This document shows positions 50,521 through 58,320 of a stretch of 64,000 nucleotides of DNA, one piece after another (positions within the stretch are counted from its first letter, which is position 1; every line of letters starts with the position of its first letter). The stretch spans positions 310,001 through 374,000 of the forward strand of contig NZ_JAYWIX010000001.1 in NCBI RefSeq assembly GCF_035916755.1. Direction: 5' to 3'. A program made the translations under genes and the position numbers. The notes beneath the pieces are model-generated. The model was given only the letters and a program-made list of their open reading frames with translations, searched no databases and had not been told where the DNA came from. The stretch comes from Rothia sp035916755 (lineage in GTDB: Bacteria; Actinomycetota; Actinomycetes; Actinomycetales; Micrococcaceae).

Positions 50521-52119
50521 GTGCTGTCAGTCAACAACCTCGAACTGCGAGCTGGCGCTCGCCTGCTCATGGAGGACGTCACCTTCCGCATTGATAAGGG
50601 CGATAAGGTCGGTCTCGTGGGTCGAAACGGCGCCGGTAAAACCACTATGACCAAGGTGCTGGCCGGGCTGACACTGCCCGCTGACGGCACTGTCACCCGC
50701 GGTGGCACCATCGGCTACCTGCCCCAGGACCCCAAGGTCGATGACATGACCCAGCTCGCCAAGGACCGCATCTTCTCGGCCCGCGGCCTGGACGGGGTTG
50801 CCCGCAAAATGCGTCAGGCCCAGGAAATGATGGCTAGCGAAGACCCCGCAGAGCACGCCAAGGGCATGCGCCGCTACGACCGGCTCGAAGCTGAGTTTAT
50901 TGCCGGTGGCGGTTATGCCGCTGAGTCGGAGGCAGCTACCATCACCGCCAATCTTGACCTGCCCGAGCGCGTCCTCAATCAGCCCCTGTCCACCCTCTCT
51001 GGTGGTCAGCGCCGCCGCGTTGAACTGGCCCGCATTCTCTTTGCTAATGCTGACACCATGCTGCTCGATGAGCCCACCAACCACCTGGACGCCGACTCAG
51101 TGGTCTGGCTGCGCGAGTTTTTGAAGAACTATCAGGGCGGCATCCTGGTCATCTCCCACGACGTGGAACTGATGGAACTGGTGGTCAACAAGGTTTTCTA
51201 CCTGGATGCCAACCGCTGCGTCATCGATATCTACAACATGGGCTGGAAGAACTACCTGCTGCAGCGCGAGCAGGACGAGGCCCGCCGCAAGCGCGAGCGC
51301 GCCAACGCCCAGAAGAAAGCCTCAGCTCTAATGGAGCAGGCCAATAAGATGCGTGCCAAGGCCACCAAGGCTGTTGCCGCCCAGCAGATGATTAAGCGCG
51401 CTGAAAAGCTCATGCGCGGGCTGGAGGAAGAGCGCCAGGTCGATAAGGTGGCCGCGATTCGCTTCCCCGACCCTGCCCCCTGCGGCAAGACACCCCTGTC
51501 GGCGACGGGTCTGTCTAAGAGCTACGGCTCCCTCGAAATCTTTACCGACGTCGATTTGGCTATCGACCGCGGCTCGCGCGTGGTGGTGTTGGGTTTTAAC
51601 GGCGCCGGTAAGACCACCCTGCTGCGCATGCTGGCAAAGAGCACCCAGCCCGATACTGGCGAGGTCACCTACGGTCACGGGGCCAAGGTGGGTTATTTTG
51701 CCCAGGAACACGAGATTCTGGACCACGACCGCACCGTCTTTGAGAACATGAAGTCGGCGGCCCCCGACCTTGATGACACCCGCGTCCGTACCATTCTCGG
51801 CTCCTTCCTCTTCTCGGGAGATGACGTCGATAAGCCCGCAGGCGTGCTCTCTGGTGGCGAGAAGACCCGCCTGTCGCTGGCAACCCTGGTGGCCTCGTCT
51901 GCCAATGTTCTGCTGCTCGATGAGCCCACCAACAACCTCGACCCGGCCTCGCGCGAAGAGATTTTGAACGCCCTGAAGAACTATCGGGGGGCCATTGTGA
52001 TGGTTTCCCACGATGAGGGGGCAGTGGAGGCCCTTGACCCCGAGCGCGTGTTACTGCTGCCCGATGCGGTCGAAGACCTGTGGAGCAAGGAATATCAGGA
52101 CCTTATCTCCCTGGCTTAG
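50521..52119 (+). CDS. ABC-F family ATPase
   Basis: 532-aa soluble protein with two ABC modules and no membrane segment: Walker A GRNGAGKTTM near residue 37 and GFNGAGKTTL near 360, signatures LSGGQRRRVELA near 160 and LSGGEKTRLSLA near 442. The Lys/Arg-rich linker (about 240-305) is the P-site tRNA interaction motif. GTG start behind AAGGAG; TAAGAT at 50476 may be the -10. Related to the Rv1473 branch of mycobacteria by position. May protect or regulate ribosomes; antibiotic specificity cannot be read. Confidence 0.92.
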   Translation: MLSVNNLELRAGARLLMEDVTFRIDKGDKVGLVGRNGAGKTTMTKVLAGLTLPADGTVTRGGTIGYLPQDPKVDDMTQLAKDRIFSARGLDGVARKMRQAQEMMASEDPAEHAKGMRRYDRLEAEFIAGGGYAAESEAATITANLDLPERVLNQPLSTLSGGQRRRVELARILFANADTMLLDEPTNHLDADSVVWLREFLKNYQGGILVISHDVELMELVVNKVFYLDANRCVIDIYNMGWKNYLLQREQDEARRKRERANAQKKASALMEQANKMRAKATKAVAAQQMIKRAEKLMRGLEEERQVDKVAAIRFPDPAPCGKTPLSATGLSKSYGSLEIFTDVDLAIDRGSRVVVLGFNGAGKTTLLRMLAKSTQPDTGEVTYGHGAKVGYFAQEHEILDHDRTVFENMKSAAPDLDDTRVRTILGSFLFSGDDVDKPAGVLSGGEKTRLSLATLVASSANVLLLDEPTNNLDPASREEILNALKNYRGAIVMVSHDEGAVEALDPERVLLLPDAVEDLWSKEYQDLISLA

Positions 52120-52137
52120 GCTGGAATGAGCGGACGC

Positions 52138-52170
52138 CCGCCCCGCCCGGTAGTTGACCGGGCGGGGCGG
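52138..52170 (+). terminator. Terminator after the ABC-F gene
   Basis: Perfect 14-bp stem CCGCCCCGCCCGGT / ACCGGGCGGGGCGG with loop AGTTG, then TCTTG. The T-run is short. Confidence 0.85.
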
Positions 52171-52480
52171 TCTTGTGTCAGCACCCTATCTGGTCCGTAC
52201 AAATAGGCTTGTTTGTCTGTTTCTTACATAAACCCGCTGTTGGGGCCACCACACTCTACGAAAAAGTTCTGTGTGTTTCGTGGGTTTTCCTTTCCCAAAC
52301 AAAGGTCACGAAATGATAACGGCCCTATTTCCCTGGTGCAGGGCGGGTCGGGCAGCGTAGAGTGAATACCAGCTTCGGAAGCCAATCTTCCCCAGCTATA
52401 CCTCAAGAACACCGCCTCACCGATGAGGCGGCACACAAATCCAACACCGACGTTGGGCCGAACCTTGAAAGGATGATTCT
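52171..52480 (+). promoter_or_regulatory. Control region and leader of the 26-codon ORF
   Basis: 310 bp with no gene. GTCACG-AAATG-ATAACG (52305-52321) is an imperfect 11-bp-spaced direct repeat resembling MtrA boxes. TAGAGT (52358-52363) could be the -10, and CCGCCTCA-CCGA-TGAGGCGG (52412-52431) is a strong hairpin in the 5' leader. CACTCTACG near 52251 and CGTAGAGTG near 52356 are inverse copies. All assignments are by eye. Confidence 0.4.
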
Positions 52481-52561
52481 ATGCTGGAATCACACGATGT
52501 GCGTTACCCCGAAATCGCTGAAGAGGGCGTAGAGGTCGACGTTTTCTGGACCGAAGACTAA
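52481..52561 (+). CDS. Putative 26-aa small protein, unknown function
   Basis: ATG start with GAAAGGA 7 bases upstream, 26 sense codons, TAA stop. The peptide is acidic (Glu/Asp 9 of 26), with Tyr-Pro near the middle and an FWTED C-terminus; no membrane segment or Cys. It sits alone between a leader with a hairpin and a very strong terminator at 52650, i.e. as its own short transcript. I do not recognise a family. It could be a real small protein, a RiPP-like precursor without its enzymes, or a translated region of a small RNA. Confidence 0.5.
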   Translation: MLESHDVRYPEIAEEGVEVDVFWTED

Positions 52562-52649
52562 ACATCGTTTGCCTCAGCGGCACAGATATATTTTTGTTTT
52601 CCTTCCCACCCCACCTCATGAGTGACTACATAGAAGTGATACACGGGTG

Positions 52650-52695
52650 AAAGACAGGGGCCCGGCACCGTATGGTGCCGGGCCCTGCTGTCTTT
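52650..52695. terminator. Strong bidirectional terminator
   Basis: Stem of about 20 bp: AAAGACAG plus GGGCCCGGCACC with loop GTAT and the inverse, one two-base bulge. A run of T after CTGTCTTT on the plus strand. It serves the small ORF (+) and the ydjM-like gene (-). Confidence 0.9.
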
Positions 52696-52705
52696 GCCTG
52701 AAGTC

Positions 52706-53437
52706 TTAGGCTCCGGCGAAGAGGCCGCTGACCAGCTGGGTCGGGTAGCTGGTGAGGAAACCGAAAAAGGCCAGGGTGTAGGCCCCGATATAGACGGTCA
52801 GGGTGGCGGTGAGGAAGTTCTCGCGGGCTGAGCCAGCATCGCCCAGGATGGGTAGGGCCATGTAGCCGCTCTTGCGCCAGAGCTTGCTGGGCACTACGGG
52901 CTTGATAGTTGCTGGCCAGAAGGGGTTAACCCCGCGGGTGGTCAGGGCATCGCCGATAAGGTGGGCAGTCGCACCGGTGAGAACAGCCCAGGGCATGAGG
53001 GCCAGTGAATCGGTATAGATGGTTCCGGCAATGACCGCGAGCGCCCCCAGCCAGCCCCCCGGGGCCTTGAAGGTGCGCAGGGCCAGGCCGCCAGCAAAAC
53101 CGGCTAGGGCCAGGGCTAGGACGGGGATGCCCGCGTAGGTCAGCCGGTCGGCAAAGTAGGCGAGCGCCCAAAAAGCTGCCAGCCCCACCAGGGAGTGGGT
53201 TCCCTTGCGGTGGCCGCCTGAAAGTCGGCCCACCAACAGGGCAACCCAGCGACTGACCGGCGAAATCGAGTGGGCGATGGTGCCGTTGTGGTGGTCAATA
53301 TCGGGGAGCATGCCCGCACCGGCAGCCGCTAGGGTGGTGACGGCCAGGGTGGTGGGGTCGTCAAGGCCCAAGACTCCCGCCTCGTTGAGGGCTAGCCAGG
53401 CTGCTGCTGCGCTAATGGAGTGGGAATAACCCATCAT
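52706..53437 (-). CDS. Metal-dependent membrane hydrolase, YdjM-like (LexA-regulated)
   Basis: 243 aa with multiple membrane spans and His/Asp residues of the YdjM/DUF457 family: GYSHSISAAAA, MLPDIDHHNGTIAHSISP, RKGTHSLVGL and TAHLIGDALTTRG. Its function is unknown; E. coli ydjM belongs to the LexA regulon. Start ATG 53437 with AAGGAT at a good spacing. A LexA-box-like palindrome lies 59 bp upstream. Confidence 0.85.
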   Translation of the reverse strand: MMGYSHSISAAAAWLALNEAGVLGLDDPTTLAVTTLAAAGAGMLPDIDHHNGTIAHSISPVSRWVALLVGRLSGGHRKGTHSLVGLAAFWALAYFADRLTYAGIPVLALALAGFAGGLALRTFKAPGGWLGALAVIAGTIYTDSLALMPWAVLTGATAHLIGDALTTRGVNPFWPATIKPVVPSKLWRKSGYMALPILGDAGSARENFLTATLTVYIGAYTLAFFGFLTSYPTQLVSGLFAGA

Positions 53438-53495
53438 GATGGTGCGATCCTTATGAATAATCCTCTGGAAGTGAAAGCACCACTTTAACACAGTT

Positions 53496-53511
53496 TCGAA
53501 TATTTGTTCTA
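53496..53511. promoter_or_regulatory. LexA box (SOS operator)
   Basis: TCGAATATTTGTTCTA matches the actinobacterial/Bacillus SOS box TCGAAC-N4-GTTCGA at 10 of 12 defined positions. It lies in the promoter region of the YdjM-like gene, which is a known LexA target class. Confidence 0.75.
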
Positions 53512-53579
53512 AAAGGACGCCGGTGGTCACGGAGTTGGCGTAGCTGGGGAGCATTTTCTATCTCAAGCACCCACAAAAC

Positions 53580-54548
53580 CTAGCGGTAGAGCTGCTCATC
53601 GAGCAGGGCGTCCTCCACCTCTTCATCGGTAATCTTCTTACTGCGCTTAGGAGCCTTGGGGCGCACAATAGATTTCATGTGCGCGGGCATATCATCCACA
53701 AACTCCATACGGCGGCGCACCACATCTTCGTCCTCATCACCGATATAGGTGCCATCGGCATCGTAGAACTGACCAAAATAGGCCTCAAGTTCAGCGGCGA
53801 CCTGAGCATCGAGCTCATCGTTGCGCACCTTCTGGCGGGCAGACCAGCAATAAGCGATATAAAACATGGCTGCAAAACAGTACCACTGCACCGAATACGA
53901 CAGGTTCGGCCCGTAATCCTCTTCTGGCTTATCCTTAGCGACCGGGGCGCTCGCCGGGGCCGGGTCTTCAGACGCCAGCACACCATAGTTGACCGTATCA
54001 ACATTAAGACCGGTCATCTCAGCAACCTCGGGAAGGTCAATACTGGTAATCTGCCCGTCCACCGATGAAGCACCCGTATCGATCTCACCCTCCACCAGGC
54101 GAACTGTAATGGTTACCTGCCCAGCTGGGGGAGCAGGTACCGGGGTAGCTGTCGAACCGGCATCTCCAAAAGCAGCCTCCATCCAGCCGCGATTCACCAC
54201 CACAATATGGCCCTGGTCAGTCTGGAAAGGCACCAGAACCTCATAACCATTCAAACCGTTATAGGGCCGGTTGCGCACCAGCAACTGGTGCTCACTTAGG
54301 TACTGGCCGGTCATGGTCACCGGCTGCCAGCGCAGCTCAGAATGAGCGGACGCAAATAGGGTAGGGTCATCGGCAAAAGCCAGGGGAGCGGCATCGTAGT
54401 TCTGCGAAATACGCTCATTCGAAAAATCAAGCGCCTCCTTGCGGCTCATCTGCCAGCTCGCCAAATACAGGCACACCAGCGAGGCGACCACCGTCAGCAC
54501 AAATAGGCCAACCCACTTACCAGAGAGCAAAAAACCGTATTTCTTCAC
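53580..54548 (-). CDS. SURF1 family cytochrome oxidase assembly protein
   Basis: About 322 aa from the GTG at 54548. Membrane spans near residues 10-30 and about 220-240 flank the SURF1 extracellular domain with WQPVTMTGQYL, LVRNRPYNGLNGYEVL and VVNRGWM. Assists heme A insertion into aa3 oxidase, in line with ctaA/ctaB. Last gene of the DUF3099-small Zn protein-SURF1 operon. Confidence 0.92.
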   Translation of the reverse strand: MKKYGFLLSGKWVGLFVLTVVASLVCLYLASWQMSRKEALDFSNERISQNYDAAPLAFADDPTLFASAHSELRWQPVTMTGQYLSEHQLLVRNRPYNGLNGYEVLVPFQTDQGHIVVVNRGWMEAAFGDAGSTATPVPAPPAGQVTITVRLVEGEIDTGASSVDGQITSIDLPEVAEMTGLNVDTVNYGVLASEDPAPASAPVAKDKPEEDYGPNLSYSVQWYCFAAMFYIAYCWSARQKVRNDELDAQVAAELEAYFGQFYDADGTYIGDEDEDVVRRRMEFVDDMPAHMKSIVRPKAPKRSKKITDEEVEDALLDEQLYR

Positions 54549-54559
54549 AACCAACCACC

Positions 54560-54802
54560 CTATCCCAGAGGGACAGTCTGCTTCCAAAAACTACGGGCCA
54601 CCAAAAAATCCTGCAAATACTGCACGTGCTCCTCACAGGCCGCCCAACTCTTGAGCCGCTCCGGGGCATGTACCTTCGGGTTATTCCACAGCACCTCAAA
54701 ACGAGCCTGCCTCTGGCAGCCCTTACGGCTACACTTCACAAAATCAGGCCCCTGACCGCTGCTAGCAGTCTGCCCCTGATTCAAAGAACCTAAAATATCC
54801 AC
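54560..54802 (-). CDS. Small conserved actinobacterial protein with CxxxxC...C..H motif
   Basis: 80 aa, GTG start. A likely zinc site: KCSRKGC near residue 24, then CEEHV near residue 57. Spacing to the DUF3099 gene is 3 bp and to SURF1 11 bp, so it is co-transcribed and possibly an oxidase-assembly factor; the function is not known to me. Confidence 0.75.
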   Translation of the reverse strand: MDILGSLNQGQTASSGQGPDFVKCSRKGCQRQARFEVLWNNPKVHAPERLKSWAACEEHVQYLQDFLVARSFWKQTVPLG

Positions 54803-54805
54803 CCG

Positions 54806-55321
54806 CTACTCCTTGCCGTCCTCATCAAAAACCACTTCACCATCAATAATCACCGGCTCATCAGAACCCTCAGTCGCAGAATCTGCCGGGTGAGTGCTCG
54901 CCTGGGTGCGACTACCAGCTGGCCAACCGGCGTCCGCGCCCTCGGTGTCTCGTCCACTTGCTGCCGCAGCACGGGCAGCCCGATCTGCCTGGGCCGCCTC
55001 AATGGCAGCCTGCTGCTCCGGCGGAAGCATGGCCGAAAACCCGCCACCACCCTGCTTAGCCTCACCGTTAGCTACCACCACTGCCGTCCAGGGAATAATC
55101 GCAGCAGCCGCCAGGCACACCCACTGCCACACACCGTCCACCATCACCGCAGCAATAATAAAAACAATGCGCAAAAACATCTTGAAGGCATACACCTTTG
55201 CCCGTGAGCTGACCCCCACCGACTGCCGCTCAGCGGCGTCCGTAATCTCAAAAACCTCAGAATCGCCCGAAGAGTACCCGGCAGCCTTCAAATCCTCAGC
55301 AGTCCAATACTTCTGCACCAC
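54806..55321 (-). CDS. DUF3099 membrane protein
   Basis: About 171 aa. The DUF3099 block is seen: EITDAAERQSVGVSSR, then two membrane helices (about 50-90) and WTAVVVANG. The C-terminal third is a low-complexity Ala/Asp/Glu region. GTG starts at 55321 or 55318; AGGAGG lies 6-9 bases upstream, and the first is listed. Divergent from fabG. A widespread actinobacterial gene neighbour of SURF1 and fabG; no known function. Confidence 0.8.
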   Translation of the reverse strand: MVQKYWTAEDLKAAGYSSGDSEVFEITDAAERQSVGVSSRAKVYAFKMFLRIVFIIAAVMVDGVWQWVCLAAAAIIPWTAVVVANGEAKQGGGGFSAMLPPEQQAAIEAAQADRAARAAAASGRDTEGADAGWPAGSRTQASTHPADSATEGSDEPVIIDGEVVFDEDGKE

Positions 55322-55504
55322 CGGTACCCTCCTCACACAGGCTCAAACTCACCCCACTAGTCTACCCCTCGCATGCACACCCCGACCGACCCCTTAACCA
55401 AACCCGTCAGGCCAAATAACACGCGCCTACTTGAACAAACCACCACTTTTTTCTCAAGAGCGTAAGATAGGGGCAGAAACAAAACCCCACAACAAGGTGA
55501 AACA

Positions 55505-56212
55505 ATGACCAACCCCACCGTACTCATCACCGGCGGCAACCGCGGCATCGGCTACGCCATCGCCACCGAATTCAAAAAAGCCGGCTACAACGTCGCCATC
55601 ACCTACCGCAGCGGTGAACCCCCCGCCGACTTCTTCGCCGTCAAAGCAGACGTCACCGACTCAGCCTCTATCGACGCAGCCTTCACCGCCGTTGAAGCAG
55701 AATTCGGCCCCGTCGGCGTCGTCATCGCCAACGCAGGCATCACCAAAGACACCCTGCTCATGCGCATGAAAGAAGACGACTTCACCTCCGTCATCGACAC
55801 CAACCTCACCGGCGCCTTCCGCGTCGCCCAGCGCGCCACCAAGGGCCTGCTCAAAAACAAGGGCGGCCGCATCATCTTCATCTCCTCCGTCGTCGGACTC
55901 TACGGCAACCCCGGCCAGGTTAACTACTCCGCCTCCAAGGCAGGCCTCGTCGGCATGGCCCGCTCCATCACCCGCGAACTCGGCGCCCGCTCCATCACCG
56001 CCAACGTCATCGCCCCCGGCTTCATCAAAACCGACATGACCGAGGAACTCTCCGACGACCTCAAAAAGCAGTACACCGACTCTATCCCCGCCCGCCGCTT
56101 CGCCGAACCAAAAGAAATCGCCGACGTAGCTCTCTTCCTTGCCTCCGACGCCGCAGGGTACATCTCAGGTGCCGTGATTCCCGTCGATGGTGGCCTGGGT
56201 ATGGGGCACTAA
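55505..56212 (+). CDS. fabG: 3-oxoacyl-ACP reductase, FabG/MabA type
   Basis: 235-aa classical SDR: TGGNRGIG (NADPH site), NAGITKD, catalytic Ser in ISSVVG, YSASK, and the C-terminal VDGGLGMGH. Reduces beta-ketoacyl-ACP in fatty acid elongation. ATG with AAGGTGA upstream. In M. tuberculosis mabA-inhA occupy the equivalent place. Confidence 0.93.
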   Translation: MTNPTVLITGGNRGIGYAIATEFKKAGYNVAITYRSGEPPADFFAVKADVTDSASIDAAFTAVEAEFGPVGVVIANAGITKDTLLMRMKEDDFTSVIDTNLTGAFRVAQRATKGLLKNKGGRIIFISSVVGLYGNPGQVNYSASKAGLVGMARSITRELGARSITANVIAPGFIKTDMTEELSDDLKKQYTDSIPARRFAEPKEIADVALFLASDAAGYISGAVIPVDGGLGMGH

Positions 56213-56240
56213 AACAGCCTGGCCGGTATATGCCAGCGAA

Positions 56241-56408
56241 GGGCAGCAGCTCCCCTCTGCCGACTAACCTTCTCGCCGGTTCGCTAACTGGCTCGCAAGC
56301 TCGCCAGATTCGCGCCGAGATTATTTTCCTCGCTTGCTCGGAATCTCGGCACTCATCACGGCGATTCATGCCAGCCCCAGCCAGTCGGCTGCCGGGGAGC
56401 TGCCGCCC
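56241..56408. repeat. Nested imperfect palindrome between the two SDR genes
   Basis: Outer arms 56241-56264 and 56384-56408 share GGGC-GCAGCTCCCC...GCCGAC. Inner arms GCCGAGATT (56314-56322) and AATCTCGGC (56342-56350) are exact inverses. Both arm pairs share nearly the same centre. The length is about 168 bp, MITE-like in form; it encodes nothing and a separate RBS (AAGGAC) serves the next gene. Confidence 0.55.
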
Positions 56409-56455
56409 ATTGCTACTTAAACAAATCATTTGTACAACGCTTATAAGGACTAAGA

Positions 56456-57196
56456 ATGTCACTTCAGAACAAGACCATTATCATTACCGGTTCCTCCCGC
56501 GGCGTGGGCGCAGATACCGCCCAGATCCTTGCCGCCCAGGGAGCCAACATCATCGTCAACTACCGCTCCAAGGCACCCCGCGCCACCAAGGTTGTTTCCG
56601 CCATTGAAGAGGCCGGCGGTAAGGCCGTTGCCGTACAGGGGGATGTGACCAAGGCTGAGGACGCCGCCGCCCTTGTAGAGGCTGCCATCGAGAACTTCGG
56701 TTCCCTGGACTACCTCATTCTCAACGCCTCTGGAGGCATGGAAGCCGGCATGCCCGACGACTACGCCATGGTGCTCAACCGCGACTCCCAGCTGCGCCTG
56801 GCCCGCCTGGCAGCTGAAAAGATGCCCGAGGGTGGCCGCATCGTCTTTGTGACTAGCCACCAGGCCCACTTCATCCGCGAAGTAGAGACCATGCCCGAGT
56901 ACAAGCCGGTTGCTGAGTCCAAGCGCGCCGGCGAGGACGCCCTGCTAGCAGAAATCCCCGCACTCACCGAAAAGGGCATCTCCCTGGTGGTTGTCTCCGC
57001 CGACATGATTGAGGGTACCGTCACTGCGGCCCTGCTCAACCGCCTACACCCCGGCGCCATCGAGGCCCGCCGCGAAGAAGCCGGCAAGCTCTACACCGTC
57101 AACGAGTTCGCCCAGGAAGTTGCCAAGATGGTAACTGCCGACGTTGAAACCGGTCACATCGAGCTGGTCGGCGGCGCGGGCGGCTTCATCAAGTAA
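56456..57196 (+). CDS. SDR family oxidoreductase (FabI/InhA neighbour type)
   Basis: 246-aa SDR with TGSSRGVG near residue 12 and NASGG near 83. The active-site region reads TSHQAHFIRE...EYKPVAESKRAGE: the Tyr and Lys are separated by six residues as in FabI/InhA rather than YxxxK. The N-terminal motif is of the classical form. The substrate may be enoyl-ACP or something else; enzymology is undecided. Sits at the location of inhA in mycobacterial gene order. Confidence 0.8.
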   Translation: MSLQNKTIIITGSSRGVGADTAQILAAQGANIIVNYRSKAPRATKVVSAIEEAGGKAVAVQGDVTKAEDAAALVEAAIENFGSLDYLILNASGGMEAGMPDDYAMVLNRDSQLRLARLAAEKMPEGGRIVFVTSHQAHFIREVETMPEYKPVAESKRAGEDALLAEIPALTEKGISLVVVSADMIEGTVTAALLNRLHPGAIEARREEAGKLYTVNEFAQEVAKMVTADVETGHIELVGGAGGFIK

Positions 57197-57209
57197 TCTC
57201 CTGGCGGAC

Positions 57210-57265
57210 TTTGTACCGCGCCCTGCCCGTTTTTAAGGTCAAAAGTGGGCAGGGCATGGTACAAA
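57210..57265. repeat. 56-bp palindromic intergenic element, copy 2
   Basis: Ends TTTGTACC/GGTACAAA with CGCCCTGCCC/GGGCAGGGC arms and the loop containing AAGGTCAAAA. Same length as copy 1 at 7655 and nearly identical left arm. The true terminator of this region is separate (57286-57319), so the element has another purpose. Confidence 0.8.
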
Positions 57266-57285
57266 CCCGCTGATTTCAGCACGTA

Positions 57286-57319
57286 AAAGGACGCTGGTAG
57301 CCACCTACCAGCGTCCTTT
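57286..57319. terminator. Bidirectional terminator
   Basis: Perfect 15-bp stem AAAGGACGCTGGTAG / CTACCAGCGTCCTTT with loop CCAC, A/T-rich on both flanks. It separates the SDR gene and serB (convergent). Confidence 0.93.
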
Positions 57320-57354
57320 ATCTATATAGCGTGAGGGCAGAGCCCCGCAAATCT

Positions 57355-58290
57355 TTAGAGCCCAGCGAAATGGCGCACCGCGTCCAGGCGCAAGGTATTG
57401 ATTTGGGCATCGGCAACCTCAAGCAGGGCAGTCTTGGCATTGAAAGCAACACCCAGCTCCGCCTCAAGAATCATGAGCACATCGTTGGCACCATCGCCCA
57501 CAGCAATGGTCTGGGAGGACTTTATATCGAACTCCTTAGCCCACTCCTTCAGCGACTCCTTCTTGACCTCACCTGTAATGACCTCTCCGGTGACCTTGCC
57601 GGTCAGCTTACCTTCGATGATGTCAAGGACGTTGGCCCGCGCCTTGGAAAGGTTCAGGTAGCCCGCCAGCGGGGAGAGAACCTGCACAAACCCGCCCGAG
57701 ACCACGCAGACCTCGTGCCCGGCAGCCAGGAAAACCTCAACCAACTTGGTGGCGCCGGGGGAGTACAGCACCTTGGAAGCCACCTCATCAATCACCGACT
57801 CCTCGAGGCCGGCTAGGGTGGCAACCCGCTCACGCAAGGATGCCTCAAAATCGACCTCTCCTCGCATCGCCCGTTCGGTCACCTCAGCAACCTCAGCGCC
57901 GCGTCCTGCCGCAGCTGCCAGCTCGTCAATGACCTCCTGGCGGATCAGGGTAGAGTCAACATCCATAATGAGCAGCTTCTTCTCATCATTGGCCAACTCA
58001 GCGGGCACCACATTCAAATCAAAGCCCAGCGAACGCTCCCCATCCAGCAGATCCAAGGCGCCGCGGGCGTCCTCAACATCACCGCGCTCCCACGAAGCTG
58101 CGGCAATATAGACCGAATAGGCCGGGCCCTCAGCCTCGCGCTCCACGCGAGAGGCAGGAACCTCCATCAAAAGACCCGACTCAAGTTCCAGACCCTCAAC
58201 CGCCTGCAGCGCAGCAACCAGCTGCTCCTCGGTAGCAATCAGGGGGGCGTCCGCACGAGAAATAGCAACAATATTCACAGAAGTACTCAT
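57355..58290 (-). CDS. serB: Phosphoserine phosphatase
   Basis: Last step of serine biosynthesis. About 311 aa from the ATG at 58290: an N-terminal ACT-like regulatory portion and a C-terminal HAD phosphatase with the nucleophile IMDVDSTLIRQE near residue 115, GGFVQVL and AVGDGANDVLM. The start codon is 7 bases from a GATAAT box, suggesting a leaderless mRNA. Confidence 0.95.
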   Translation of the reverse strand: MSTSVNIVAISRADAPLIATEEQLVAALQAVEGLELESGLLMEVPASRVEREAEGPAYSVYIAAASWERGDVEDARGALDLLDGERSLGFDLNVVPAELANDEKKLLIMDVDSTLIRQEVIDELAAAAGRGAEVAEVTERAMRGEVDFEASLRERVATLAGLEESVIDEVASKVLYSPGATKLVEVFLAAGHEVCVVSGGFVQVLSPLAGYLNLSKARANVLDIIEGKLTGKVTGEVITGEVKKESLKEWAKEFDIKSSQTIAVGDGANDVLMILEAELGVAFNAKTALLEVADAQINTLRLDAVRHFAGL

Positions 58291-58320
58291 AGGCACCATT
58301 ATCTACTAAAGTTGTGAACC

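Noticed and set aside
52249..52364. Inverted 9-mers CACTCTACG/CGTAGAGTG as a regulatory stem
   Set aside because: About 97 bp apart, no further pairing around them; may be chance.
52171..52480. c-di-AMP (ydaO) riboswitch in the leader of the small ORF
   Set aside because: The conserved ydaO blocks (for example the GGGTGAAT and CCGAATC regions) could not be placed in order.
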